Shown one piece after another: positions 16,605-24,387 of a DNA stretch of 64,000 bases. The stretch comes from Cellvibrio japonicus Ueda107 (GTDB lineage: Bacteria; Pseudomonadota; Gammaproteobacteria; Pseudomonadales; Cellvibrionaceae): contig NC_010995.1 of the NCBI RefSeq assembly GCF_000019225.1, forward strand, positions 4,410,501-4,474,500. Direction: 5' to 3'. The translations under genes were made by a program, and so were the position numbers. The notes beneath the pieces were generated by a model that had not been told where the DNA came from, ran no database searches, and saw only the letters and a list, made by a program, of their open reading frames with translations. Every line of letters starts with the position of its first letter. Position 1 is the stretch's first letter.

Positions 16605-17900
16605 ATGAGTTACATACATAAAAATGACTCTCTTCAAAAACAGGGTAGTGGTAATGAAAACCAAAAAACTCTTTCACCTGCATTTACCGATCAACGCCCA
16701 TCAACATCTATACAGCTCAAACAACAATCGTTGATGAATAATGCTGTCTCTCAACGTATTGACACCATCAATCCCGAACCAGAAACCACCCTTCAATACA
16801 AGGAAAAATCCAACAACACTGGCCTGCCCAACCAACTCAAGGCGGGTATTGAATCACTGTCGGGCATGAGCATGGACCACGTTAAGGTTCACTACAACTC
16901 CGATAAACCGGCGCAATTAAATGCCCACGCCTATGCGCAGGGCAGTGACATCCACGTCGCACCGGGTCAGGAACAACACCTGCCACACGAAGCCTGGCAT
17001 GTGGTACAGCAGGCGCAAGGGCGGGTAAAACCCACGATGCAAATGAAAGCAGGGGTACCGGTGAATGATGATGTGGGTTTGGAGCATGAAGCAGATGTGA
17101 TGGGAGCGAAAGCGTTGACGCAGCTTTCTGAAGAAAAGCCAGTACAACATAAAACCATTCATACCACTTCCAATACATCACAGCCTGTACAGCGAGCTAT
17201 TACGCGTTCAATGTGGAAAATCATTAATGAAACGGAATTCAAGGACGATGATGATATGCACAACACTGGAATGTGGTTAACATCAAAATACGGTTATGAA
17301 ACCGCTAACCTTATTGTCAATGGCATTTTAGACAGAAACAACCTTTCCTCTGAGCAACATAATTTTTTACAACAAAACTCAAATGAAGACGTCAATGAGC
17401 AAGATGAAGAAGATGTCAATTGGGTTGACCATGGCGACCTGGGCGAATATGACGACCCTGAAGCCATCGACCATTACATCGATGAAAATCAGATTGCCCA
17501 ACTGGCGCGCAAAGGTAACACAGTATCAGGCCCTAAATCCTATGCCACCAAGAATGTGGGATCGTTTGTAAATGTATCTTATAGAACCGATGGGCAAGGA
17601 TGTATTGATTTTAGCAATCCTTTCAATTCAACCACCTGGAAAAACCCCGTCCTGGCCGGGTCAGGGGTTAACCTTTCCGCTGCCAACAAGACAATCGACA
17701 AAAAAAACAGAGCCCAGCACTTCGCTATTGGAGACCTTTTATATGCCAAGAAACAGGGCAAAAGCAAAGCGTCCTACACCACCAATCTCCGTTCAGGTAA
17801 ATGGACATGGCACCACCTGCCCGCAACCTACAAAATGGTTTTGGTCGATATGACTGTCCACGCCAAGCACGGTCATAATGGTGGGGTTTATCTCTGGTAA
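16605..17900 (+). CDS. DUF4157 eCIS cargo protein 2 with WHH-type HNH nuclease domain
   Basis: 431 residues. The ATG at 16605 is preferred over the one at 16599 because it aligns with the MSxxH/MNYIH starts of the paralogues and has AAAGAGA upstream. The leader LSPAFTDQRPSTSIQLKQQ sits at residues 23-41, exactly as in cargo 1. The DUF4157 cassette (HEAWH, then LEHEADVMG) follows. The C-terminal ~130 residues end in TWHH (W402 H403 H404), KMVLVD, VHAKHGHNGG, the hallmark of the WHH subgroup of HNH/endonuclease VII toxin domains found at the C-termini of polymorphic toxins. Expected activity is cleavage of target-cell DNA. An acidic stretch (residues ~255-295) may keep it folded or inhibited. 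No dedicated immunity gene is obvious between this gene and the next, as expected for injection into other species. Confidence 0.82.
   Translation: MSYIHKNDSLQKQGSGNENQKTLSPAFTDQRPSTSIQLKQQSLMNNAVSQRIDTINPEPETTLQYKEKSNNTGLPNQLKAGIESLSGMSMDHVKVHYNSDKPAQLNAHAYAQGSDIHVAPGQEQHLPHEAWHVVQQAQGRVKPTMQMKAGVPVNDDVGLEHEADVMGAKALTQLSEEKPVQHKTIHTTSNTSQPVQRAITRSMWKIINETEFKDDDDMHNTGMWLTSKYGYETANLIVNGILDRNNLSSEQHNFLQQNSNEDVNEQDEEDVNWVDHGDLGEYDDPEAIDHYIDENQIAQLARKGNTVSGPKSYATKNVGSFVNVSYRTDGQGCIDFSNPFNSTTWKNPVLAGSGVNLSAANKTIDKKNRAQHFAIGDLLYAKKQGKSKASYTTNLRSGKWTWHHLPATYKMVLVDMTVHAKHGHNGGVYLW
16812..17104 (+). repeat. DUF4157 cassette, copy 2
   Basis: Second near-identical ~290-bp block. Differences from copy 1 are mostly third-base changes plus one Thr-to-Ala change after QMK. 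Confidence 0.85.
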
Positions 17901-17934
17901 TGAATGGTATTAATTCGCTGGTCAGGCAAACAAT

Positions 17935-20082
17935 ATGAGTCATGTTCGTGTTGACAACAAAACAAACTCTGCTGAAAAAACCCGGCAGAAAAAGGATAAT
18001 GGTACCGAAAACCTTATTCAGCCCTATGCTGATGATAGGGTAGAAACACAGGTTCAATTAAAACAGCAAAGCTTGATGAAACAAGCAACTGATAATAATT
18101 TGAAAAACAACACCGGCCTGCCCAACCAACTCAAAGCGGGTATTGAATCACTATCGGGCATGAGCATGGATCACGTTAAGGTTCACTACAACTCCGATAA
18201 ACCGGCGCAATTAAATGCCCACGCCTATGCGCAGGGCAGTGATATCCATGTCGCACCAGGGCAGGAACAACACCTGCCCCACGAAGCCTGGCATGTGGTG
18301 CAGCAAGCCCAGGGGCGGGTAAAACCCACCCTGCAAATGAAAACCGGCGTGCCGGTGAATGATGATGTGGGGCTGGAGCACGAGGCGGATGTGATGGGGG
18401 GACGTGCATTAAGTTACCCTGCCGAAAATCCTATGCAACTGGCAAAAAATACAACCCGTGATATCAAGCAAAACTCCATCATTCAAAAAAAACCTATTGA
18501 TATCAACATGAAAAAAGTTGAAGCCCAGGATAGTAGCGATAAAATCCTGCTCAATAAAGTTTATGGATTTCCCACCTTTAAACTAAATCGAGATGCAAAA
18601 GGCAAACGAGGCTATATAGGTACAGCTATTGTATGGTCTGGCGAGCCAGACGCAGAAAAAATGGCCAATAAATACGTCACAGAAACCCAACAATGGAATG
18701 AAGATGAAAGAAAAGCCAGATTAGCAGTTAACTTTTTGGTTAATAGTCGAGTTGAATTTGAACCTAATGGCGACCAAAAAGCACGTTATGACTCTGTAAT
18801 GAAAGCTGCTGACACCGAATTAACCGTATTGGGTAAGGCCACCAGCCTGATCAATGGTGTAACCTGGGAATACAAATATAAAGGCGGTGGATTACCCGAA
18901 AAAAATACAACAGAAATAGGAAAAATACTGGAATCAGGAAAAATTAATAATGATACAGTGACTTGGAAGGATGGAAATAACACTATTACCGACAAAGAGG
19001 CAAAAGAAGAGTTTAAGAAAAAGCGGGCAGAGAAAGGCGTCCCCTATGGTGCATTGCGCAGTGAGGCAAGCAAAGGCACTACGGAAATAGAAGCTCACTT
19101 GAGCGGAAGCAACAAAACAGGGGAAGTTTATGTTCACTCAATAGATGCGGATGCACCTAATTTTTCATCCCTAATTCATGATGATAATGATGGGTGGCTG
19201 GATATTTTAGATGCCTATGACAAAGTCCTGGATAACGGCGGCGATCATGACTTTTTAATTGGTGGCTATAACCTCATAGCAGAACCGGAAGAATATAAAG
19301 GCCTAAACGCAAAAAGTGACTTTCAACATACAGTAAAAGCAAACTTGATAGATATTATTATACGTCAAGCTGCTTTTCAGATTGAACCCACATTAATCTA
19401 TCCAACAGAGCCAAATTTCCTGGTAAAAGCGAAAACGTATACTGAAATCGAAAAATCGGTTGGCAAGAAAAACGCTTGGGGAAATAGGGCATCTGAGGGC
19501 AGGTCGCTACTTGATAACTATATAAAAATGCGCATCGATAAAAATCAAGACTCAGATATAGCCTACAACCCACTTGCATCTGTACCTACCGGAGTCAGTG
19601 CAGGAGGAGCAAGACTTAAAATAGACAGCAATAAAAAATATGACGAAAACTCACTGTATGGAAAACCCCAACACGACACCACTTCTATCAAAGGCAGCAC
19701 CATCAGCATACCAGATCAATATGTCGTTCAAGCACAGTCATGGGCTGGAGCCTCTCGACTTGCAGGTGCCTATTTCGCGGCATACAACGCAAAAAATAAA
19801 GGTAAGGCGCCAAAATATTTCACTGGTGATGAATCCAACCTGACAATCAATTATTACAAAAAAAATGAAATTATAAAATTTTTTGCGCCTGTAGAAACAA
19901 TGGTAATAGCACTTGCAAAAGGTGAAGACCCATCCACAGTAGAACTGAATATTGATGGACTGGCTAAATACGATACGGATAATGATGTTATTAAAATTCT
20001 TCCTATATTAGGAAGTATAAAAAAGGCTTTAATAGCGCTACATAGCAATCACGACTTCAATAGCATTATTAGTGACGATTAA
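17935..20082 (+). CDS. DUF4157 eCIS cargo protein 3 with large unknown C-terminal domain
   Basis: 715 residues. The start MSHVRVDNKT lies 35 bases after the previous stop with a weak ribosome site. The leader appears slightly later than in the others (IQPYADDRVETQVQLKQQ, residues ~28-45) and is followed almost directly by the DUF4157 cassette with HEAWH. The C-terminal ~560 residues are unrelated to the paralogues and noticeably richer in Lys, Asn and Ile, with AT-richer codons, a sign of separate origin. Within it, GALRSEAS...GEVYVHSIDADAPNF and GDHDFLIGGYNL stand out; the DAD could be a DxD motif of a GT-A glycosyltransferase toxin, but I cannot confirm this. Context and leader support a cargo role; biochemical function is unknown. 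Confidence 0.7.
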   Translation: MSHVRVDNKTNSAEKTRQKKDNGTENLIQPYADDRVETQVQLKQQSLMKQATDNNLKNNTGLPNQLKAGIESLSGMSMDHVKVHYNSDKPAQLNAHAYAQGSDIHVAPGQEQHLPHEAWHVVQQAQGRVKPTLQMKTGVPVNDDVGLEHEADVMGGRALSYPAENPMQLAKNTTRDIKQNSIIQKKPIDINMKKVEAQDSSDKILLNKVYGFPTFKLNRDAKGKRGYIGTAIVWSGEPDAEKMANKYVTETQQWNEDERKARLAVNFLVNSRVEFEPNGDQKARYDSVMKAADTELTVLGKATSLINGVTWEYKYKGGGLPEKNTTEIGKILESGKINNDTVTWKDGNNTITDKEAKEEFKKKRAEKGVPYGALRSEASKGTTEIEAHLSGSNKTGEVYVHSIDADAPNFSSLIHDDNDGWLDILDAYDKVLDNGGDHDFLIGGYNLIAEPEEYKGLNAKSDFQHTVKANLIDIIIRQAAFQIEPTLIYPTEPNFLVKAKTYTEIEKSVGKKNAWGNRASEGRSLLDNYIKMRIDKNQDSDIAYNPLASVPTGVSAGGARLKIDSNKKYDENSLYGKPQHDTTSIKGSTISIPDQYVVQAQSWAGASRLAGAYFAAYNAKNKGKAPKYFTGDESNLTINYYKKNEIIKFFAPVETMVIALAKGEDPSTVELNIDGLAKYDTDNDVIKILPILGSIKKALIALHSNHDFNSIISDD
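18106..18398 (+). repeat. DUF4157 cassette, copy 3
   Basis: Third near-identical ~290-bp block. It differs by a Met-to-Leu change (TLQMK) and several silent changes, and the match breaks right after the EHEADVMG codons. Confidence 0.85.
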
Positions 20083-20130
20083 AAATTATCGATTAATAGT
20101 TAAGGTTAAGGATTATTCCGGAGCGAGACA

Positions 20131-21405
20131 ATGAATTATATTCACCATGCCGACAATCAGGAAGTTGTTCATAGCAACAATGCTGGCGATAAATCTATCT
20201 CGCCCCAATTTATCGATAACCGCGATACTACCCAAGCACAGCTCAAACAACAGGCAATATTGCATAATAAACAGCCCACCACTCAATTCATGAGCAAAAA
20301 TATACCTGTTCAAAGACAACTGACTGCTCCTCCCATAACTGGAGCAGCAAATATAGCTGCTGGACCCGCAAACGCAGCCAACCGGGACACAGTGGCAATC
20401 GGCCCAACTAATGTATCAGCCTATAATGTCACCATGAATGCTGCTGCCGGAAATCGCGATGCAGCTATGGCTGCAGTTCGGACTGAATATAGAGCTATTG
20501 GCGCTGGTTTGACAGCAGCATTAATGGGCGGAATTCCCGGGCAGTTTATCTCTGGACATGCGGTCAGAAATTATTGCAATGCTAATACTCCATTTGCTGC
20601 TCATGTATATGATGTTTTGGTAGGCGCAGGAGCCGTACCTGCACATGCCATCCCCGCGCCGAGTAACGCACAAAAACGAGCGCATCTTCAGGCACAAAAC
20701 CCTCGTGCCGAATTGGCACCTACTAATCTGGAGCACCTGCGTAACGATGGTGCGGTACCATTTAACGATCCACTCGAAGTCAATATACAAGCTCCTTATG
20801 GTGCAGTTGCACCACTGGAAGTTCGAGTCGATTTCACAGAGGGACAAAAAGGCTATATATCACGTATCCAAGATACAGGCGGAATTGATGCCAGCATTAG
20901 TGATCGCCCCAATTTTGCAGGAGAGTTCCCAAATCCTAATCATTCACTGATCGGCTATTACAGAGCGACAGGAGGATTGAGAACAAATAATGTGGACAGT
21001 TACAGTAATGTTCATCACACAGCTACCAATGAAAACGCGGCTACGCAAATTGGTCGATTGGGTGCCCGAAACATAAAATCTCATCTGGAAGGGGGCCTAG
21101 ATGCAATCACTAAAGTGATAGCAGAGGGTGGCCGCTTTATTTGTGTTGAAGCATTAGGTACAAATATTCGTAACGATTCATTGTTCTTTGCCACAAATCC
21201 TAACGGTGGGTTTCGTACAGTAGAGTTTCGGGAGTTATGGAAAATGTGGCAAAATCGGTTTGGTGGAATTTATGGAGTGACTGATCTTGCAATATCAAAT
21301 TATATAACAGGTGGTGCCATGCCTCCTGCAAATGTTATGCAGGTTGCCATTGCCCCTGCAAATACTGGCTATCACTATGATCTGACAAATAGTGCCATAT
21401 GGTAA
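20131..21405 (+). CDS. eCIS cargo-like protein 4, shared leader without DUF4157
   Basis: 424 residues; the ATG has GGAGCGAG about 7 bases upstream. The leader SPQFIDNRDTTQAQLKQQ at residues 24-41 matches those of cargo proteins 1 and 2 in position and sequence, and the MNYIHHAD start matches cargo 2 (MSYIHKND). There is no HEAWH or DUF4157 region. Instead, an Ala/Asn-rich segment (~75-110) leads into a globular domain containing HLRNDGAVPFNDP, SVNVHHTATNEN-like residues and GGRFICVEALG. I do not recognise this domain. The likely role is a fourth injected effector that uses only the leader for loading. It is the last gene of the cluster; the next gene is convergent. Confidence 0.65.
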   Translation: MNYIHHADNQEVVHSNNAGDKSISPQFIDNRDTTQAQLKQQAILHNKQPTTQFMSKNIPVQRQLTAPPITGAANIAAGPANAANRDTVAIGPTNVSAYNVTMNAAAGNRDAAMAAVRTEYRAIGAGLTAALMGGIPGQFISGHAVRNYCNANTPFAAHVYDVLVGAGAVPAHAIPAPSNAQKRAHLQAQNPRAELAPTNLEHLRNDGAVPFNDPLEVNIQAPYGAVAPLEVRVDFTEGQKGYISRIQDTGGIDASISDRPNFAGEFPNPNHSLIGYYRATGGLRTNNVDSYSNVHHTATNENAATQIGRLGARNIKSHLEGGLDAITKVIAEGGRFICVEALGTNIRNDSLFFATNPNGGFRTVEFRELWKMWQNRFGGIYGVTDLAISNYITGGAMPPANVMQVAIAPANTGYHYDLTNSAIW

Positions 21406-21462
21406 AAGGACTGTACTACCTAACGCTATCCAGGGAAATTTCTTGATAATGCATCCTCTTTT

Positions 21463-22257
21463 TCAAGAAGAGGAATTTATCACCTTATCCCTCACAAACT
21501 CAAACGCATCCGGCCCGATGCTGTACTCCCCACGGAAGGGGTGGTCCATGGCGGCGATAAGGAATACCAGTAATCCCAACAGAGCGGCGGTTAATACATT
21601 CAGTGAATTGTGTAAGCGCAGGTTGTCCACGATAAATAACCAACTCACCATAATATTGAGCAGCGCGCCGACAACAATGACCACATACATGGTTATCGGC
21701 ATACCGTTGCCTACGCTTTGCAGGCGCTCGTCGTGTAATTCAAGCAGTTGGTTAAATTGGCGTAAGACTTCTGCATGGATAATGCCTTCGCGCATACTGG
21801 AGGGTTCGAAGTGATTCAGGGTTTCATTGAATTGCCGAAGCATATGCAGGCCTCGATCATCAATTTCTCCCTTACGCTGGATCGGCCAGATATGTTCAAT
21901 AGTGATATGGGTAAATTCACTTAACTGCTGCCGCATCTGGGTGCGTACGGGTTCCGGATAACTGCCGACATCCACATAGATTGCACCCAGCGTATTGGCT
22001 TCTTTGGAAACCGTGCTTTCTATCTCGGTAAAGGTGGTATAGGTGCCCACCGAGATAAGACCGAGGGTAATACCATAAAAGACTCCCACCGCCGCCAGGT
22101 AATAGCTGACCAGGTCATTGTGGGGATGGCGACCATAGATCCGCAGTACAAAACGGCGATGCACAATTAAACCAATCACGGCAAAGCCCACAAAAAAGGT
22201 GATGGTGAGCAGACCAAACAGCCCATTTGGCAAATCGTAAACCCAATAGAAGTTCAT
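21463..22257 (-). CDS. DUF4239 (bestrophin-like) membrane protein
   Basis: 264 residues from the ATG at 22257, which is preceded by GAGGA at good spacing; an upstream in-frame start at 22359 lacks this. Two hydrophobic segments lie near the N-terminus (LLTITFFVGFAVIGLIVHRR and YYLAAVGVFYGITLGLISVG) and two near the C-terminus, separated by a ~120-residue soluble helical region, the usual DUF4239 layout. Conserved features include SKEANTLGAIY and DHPFRGEYSIGPDAF. The family is distantly bestrophin-like and its substrate is unknown. It is convergent with the cargo cluster, and its own promoter must lie in the 264-bp gap to the right. Confidence 0.8.
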   Translation of the reverse strand: MNFYWVYDLPNGLFGLLTITFFVGFAVIGLIVHRRFVLRIYGRHPHNDLVSYYLAAVGVFYGITLGLISVGTYTTFTEIESTVSKEANTLGAIYVDVGSYPEPVRTQMRQQLSEFTHITIEHIWPIQRKGEIDDRGLHMLRQFNETLNHFEPSSMREGIIHAEVLRQFNQLLELHDERLQSVGNGMPITMYVVIVVGALLNIMVSWLFIVDNLRLHNSLNVLTAALLGLLVFLIAAMDHPFRGEYSIGPDAFEFVRDKVINSSS

Positions 22258-22372
22258 TCTTATTTTCCTCAATAGGATGATGTAACCACTAATCCATGTG
22301 TATTTTTTATGGCAAGAAACACTCCCCATCTCCTGCCCAAATGCCTCAATGGTCCGCATGCAATCTACATGA

Positions 22373-22486
22373 CGCCAGGTTAACGATCTGCTAGGCTTGC
22401 TTATCGGCAGTCAGGCCGGCAACGCCTTTTATTATAAAGATATCGGCCTGCTCTCCGCCTCATTGCCCGATGGACTTATCGAATAA
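22373..22486 (+). pseudogene. Possible remnant of a C-terminal coding segment
   Basis: An open stretch without a start encodes RQVNDLLGLLIGSQAGNAF..., then YYKDIGLLSASLPDGLIE and a stop. The wording looks protein-like, but there is no start codon and the family is not recognised. It lies just upstream of the protease gene and may be chance. Confidence 0.2.
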
Positions 22487-22521
22487 CTCAAGGGCACGAT
22501 TCACTTCAAGGGCAAGTATCC

Positions 22522-23742
22522 ATGCGATTCCTAAAACTCTGCTTCCTGCTATTTTGCGGTTTAACCCTGCTCGCCTGTGCTAACCAACGCATGACGACCA
22601 AAACCCTTCCCAAGGGTGTCGCCCTGAAAAAGGGTGTACAACTTCCCAACTCCACCCAGGTACGTTACTACATCCCCCACAATGAACAAACCAGTCGCTT
22701 CTTTTTTGCCCGCGGCGGTTTCTGGGTAGAGCCAGGCAAGGGCCTGCTTGATGGTTCGCGAGCTGTATTTAGCCATTATTTTCCGCAAGCCAAATTACTC
22801 GATGTTACAACCAATGAAGATTACGGCCTGTTGATCGACCTGCAGCCGACCTGGGACTTCGAAAGCGGCAAGGTGATTGGGAAAATGGCTTATCGGGTAT
22901 TGGATGGCAAAAGTACTACACCTCTGCTGACCGGCGAAAAGCAGTTTTCCGTTACTTACGACTGGGGCGGCGGTTCTGCTTTTTACAATGCGGCCCTGCG
23001 CACTACCCAGTTGGTGTTGATCGACATACTCAACAAGCTGGAACCCAGTGCAGAAAAATACCCTGCCGTTAACAAAACCGCTGCCATTGACTTGAAAGAC
23101 CTGGCCAATATGGAAAAACCGGTGAGCCTGGGGACAGGATTTTATTTCAACTCGATTGGCCAGTTGCTAACCGCTAACCATGTGTTGGACGAGTGCCTGA
23201 TTATTCGGGTGCAATCAGAAGGTAAAGAGCTGGATGCAACACTCAAGGCCAGTAGTTCACTGCTGGATTTAGCCGTGCTGAATACCGGTACAGCGTCCAC
23301 ACAGTATTTACCCTTGCGCAAAAACCAGGAATTGATCCTGGGTGAAATGGTGAGTAGTGTTGGTTACCCCCTGCAAGGCCTGCTGGCGGAAACCCCCAAT
23401 TTGACCCGCGGTAATGTTAGTGCCAAAAGTGGAATGAAAGGCTCCCTGGGTCACTTCCAGTTTTCTGCTCCCATACAACCGGGTACCAGCGGTGGACCGA
23501 TTATTTCAGAGTCGGGACAAGTGCTGGGGGTTGCGGTAAGCACCCTCAACAGTAAGTACCTGATCGAGAAAGGCATACTCCCGCAAAACGTTAATTTTGG
23601 CCTGGATGCAAAATACGTTGCCCAGTTTTTGCGGAAGCACCAATTCAGCTTCAGCGAAACCGCTATCGATACCAAGAACAACATTCAAACCAGTAACGAC
23701 GCTGCGCTGGCTGCCAGTGTGCGTGTTGCCTGTTACCAATAA
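22522..23742 (+). CDS. Trypsin-like serine protease, lipoprotein
   Basis: 406 residues. The N-terminus is a lipoprotein signal with lipobox LLAC (Cys19), so the protein should be anchored in the envelope. The N-terminal half (residues ~30-195) is a separate domain of unknown fold. The C-terminal half is a degP/trypsin-2 type protease with the catalytic triad visible: His220 in LTANHVL, Asp249 in LLDLAVL and Ser323 in PGTSGGPI. There is no PDZ domain at the end. A secreted gene lies 11 bases downstream, so the two probably form an operon involved in envelope quality control or in processing a partner protein. Fold and triad are certain; the substrate is unknown. Confidence 0.85.
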   Translation: MRFLKLCFLLFCGLTLLACANQRMTTKTLPKGVALKKGVQLPNSTQVRYYIPHNEQTSRFFFARGGFWVEPGKGLLDGSRAVFSHYFPQAKLLDVTTNEDYGLLIDLQPTWDFESGKVIGKMAYRVLDGKSTTPLLTGEKQFSVTYDWGGGSAFYNAALRTTQLVLIDILNKLEPSAEKYPAVNKTAAIDLKDLANMEKPVSLGTGFYFNSIGQLLTANHVLDECLIIRVQSEGKELDATLKASSSLLDLAVLNTGTASTQYLPLRKNQELILGEMVSSVGYPLQGLLAETPNLTRGNVSAKSGMKGSLGHFQFSAPIQPGTSGGPIISESGQVLGVAVSTLNSKYLIEKGILPQNVNFGLDAKYVAQFLRKHQFSFSETAIDTKNNIQTSNDAALAASVRVACYQ

Positions 23743-23753
23743 AGGAAGCTGTC

Positions 23754-24296
23754 ATGAACACATTAAAAGCAACTCTGGGTATTGTGTTAACACTCCTGGC
23801 AGCAGGTGTCCAGGCTGAGGCAAGGGATTTCAAACTGCCGCCGATTATGTATTACAGCACCTTGGAAAAATCCCTGTTTGAGAACCTCAAACAAAAACCG
23901 ATCTTTAGCCAATTGGATGAAGAACTGTATGGCAGCCCTTTGCGACTTGCCGTAACCCACACCTTTGCACCCACAGCGGGCGGCACAGCCACCGGGCTCA
24001 CCTCCGCCGTACTGGCCGGTGGTTCACTGGGATTATTGCCTATTGTCAGCAACAACGATTTGATTATCACCTACACCGTTGCCGCCCATGGAAAAACCCT
24101 TGCAACCTTTTCCTACGCGGAAAATTTTACCCAGGCAACCAATATCTATTCCAACCAGGGTTTAAACCAATTGGATAAAAAAACCATGGATTGGGTAATG
24201 ACAACGGTGGATAAATTTATTGCCGATGTCAGTGCCAACACACAGGTGCGTGAACTGACCAGCGAATATGAATTTTATTTTGGTGCTATCAAATAG
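23754..24296 (+). CDS. Secreted protein of unknown function
   Basis: 180 residues with a cleavable signal peptide (MNTLKATLGIVLTLLAAGVQA). The start has AAAGGAAG upstream and lies 11 bases after the protease stop, which suggests co-transcription. The mature part contains a Gly-rich hydrophobic hairpin (GGTATGLTSAVLAGGSLGLLP, residues ~77-97) that could insert into or sit against a membrane. The C-terminus ends EYEFYFGAIK. I do not recognise the family; it may be a partner or substrate of the upstream protease. Confidence 0.65.
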   Translation: MNTLKATLGIVLTLLAAGVQAEARDFKLPPIMYYSTLEKSLFENLKQKPIFSQLDEELYGSPLRLAVTHTFAPTAGGTATGLTSAVLAGGSLGLLPIVSNNDLIITYTVAAHGKTLATFSYAENFTQATNIYSNQGLNQLDKKTMDWVMTTVDKFIADVSANTQVRELTSEYEFYFGAIK

Positions 24297-24315
24297 TCCG
24301 CTAGCGTGCCCTGCG

Positions 24316-24341
24316 CAAGATCACCTCCCCTGGTGATCTTG
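24316..24341 (+). terminator. Hairpin downstream of the protease operon
   Basis: Perfect 10-bp stem CAAGATCACC / GGTGATCTTG with a 6-base loop, 20 bases after the stop of the secreted protein. A short T-poor tail follows, so it acts with the next hairpin. Confidence 0.6.
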
Positions 24342-24354
24342 CCGTTAAAAAGTA

Positions 24355-24376
24355 AAAGGCCGTTGTACCGGCCTTT
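24355..24376 (-). terminator. Rho-independent terminator of the metal efflux operon
   Basis: Stem AAAGGCCG / CGGCCTTT with a 6-base loop, just beyond the end of the RND permease gene; the flanking A/T bases let it work in both directions between convergent operons. Confidence 0.65.
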
Positions 24377-24387
24377 CACTATGACAA

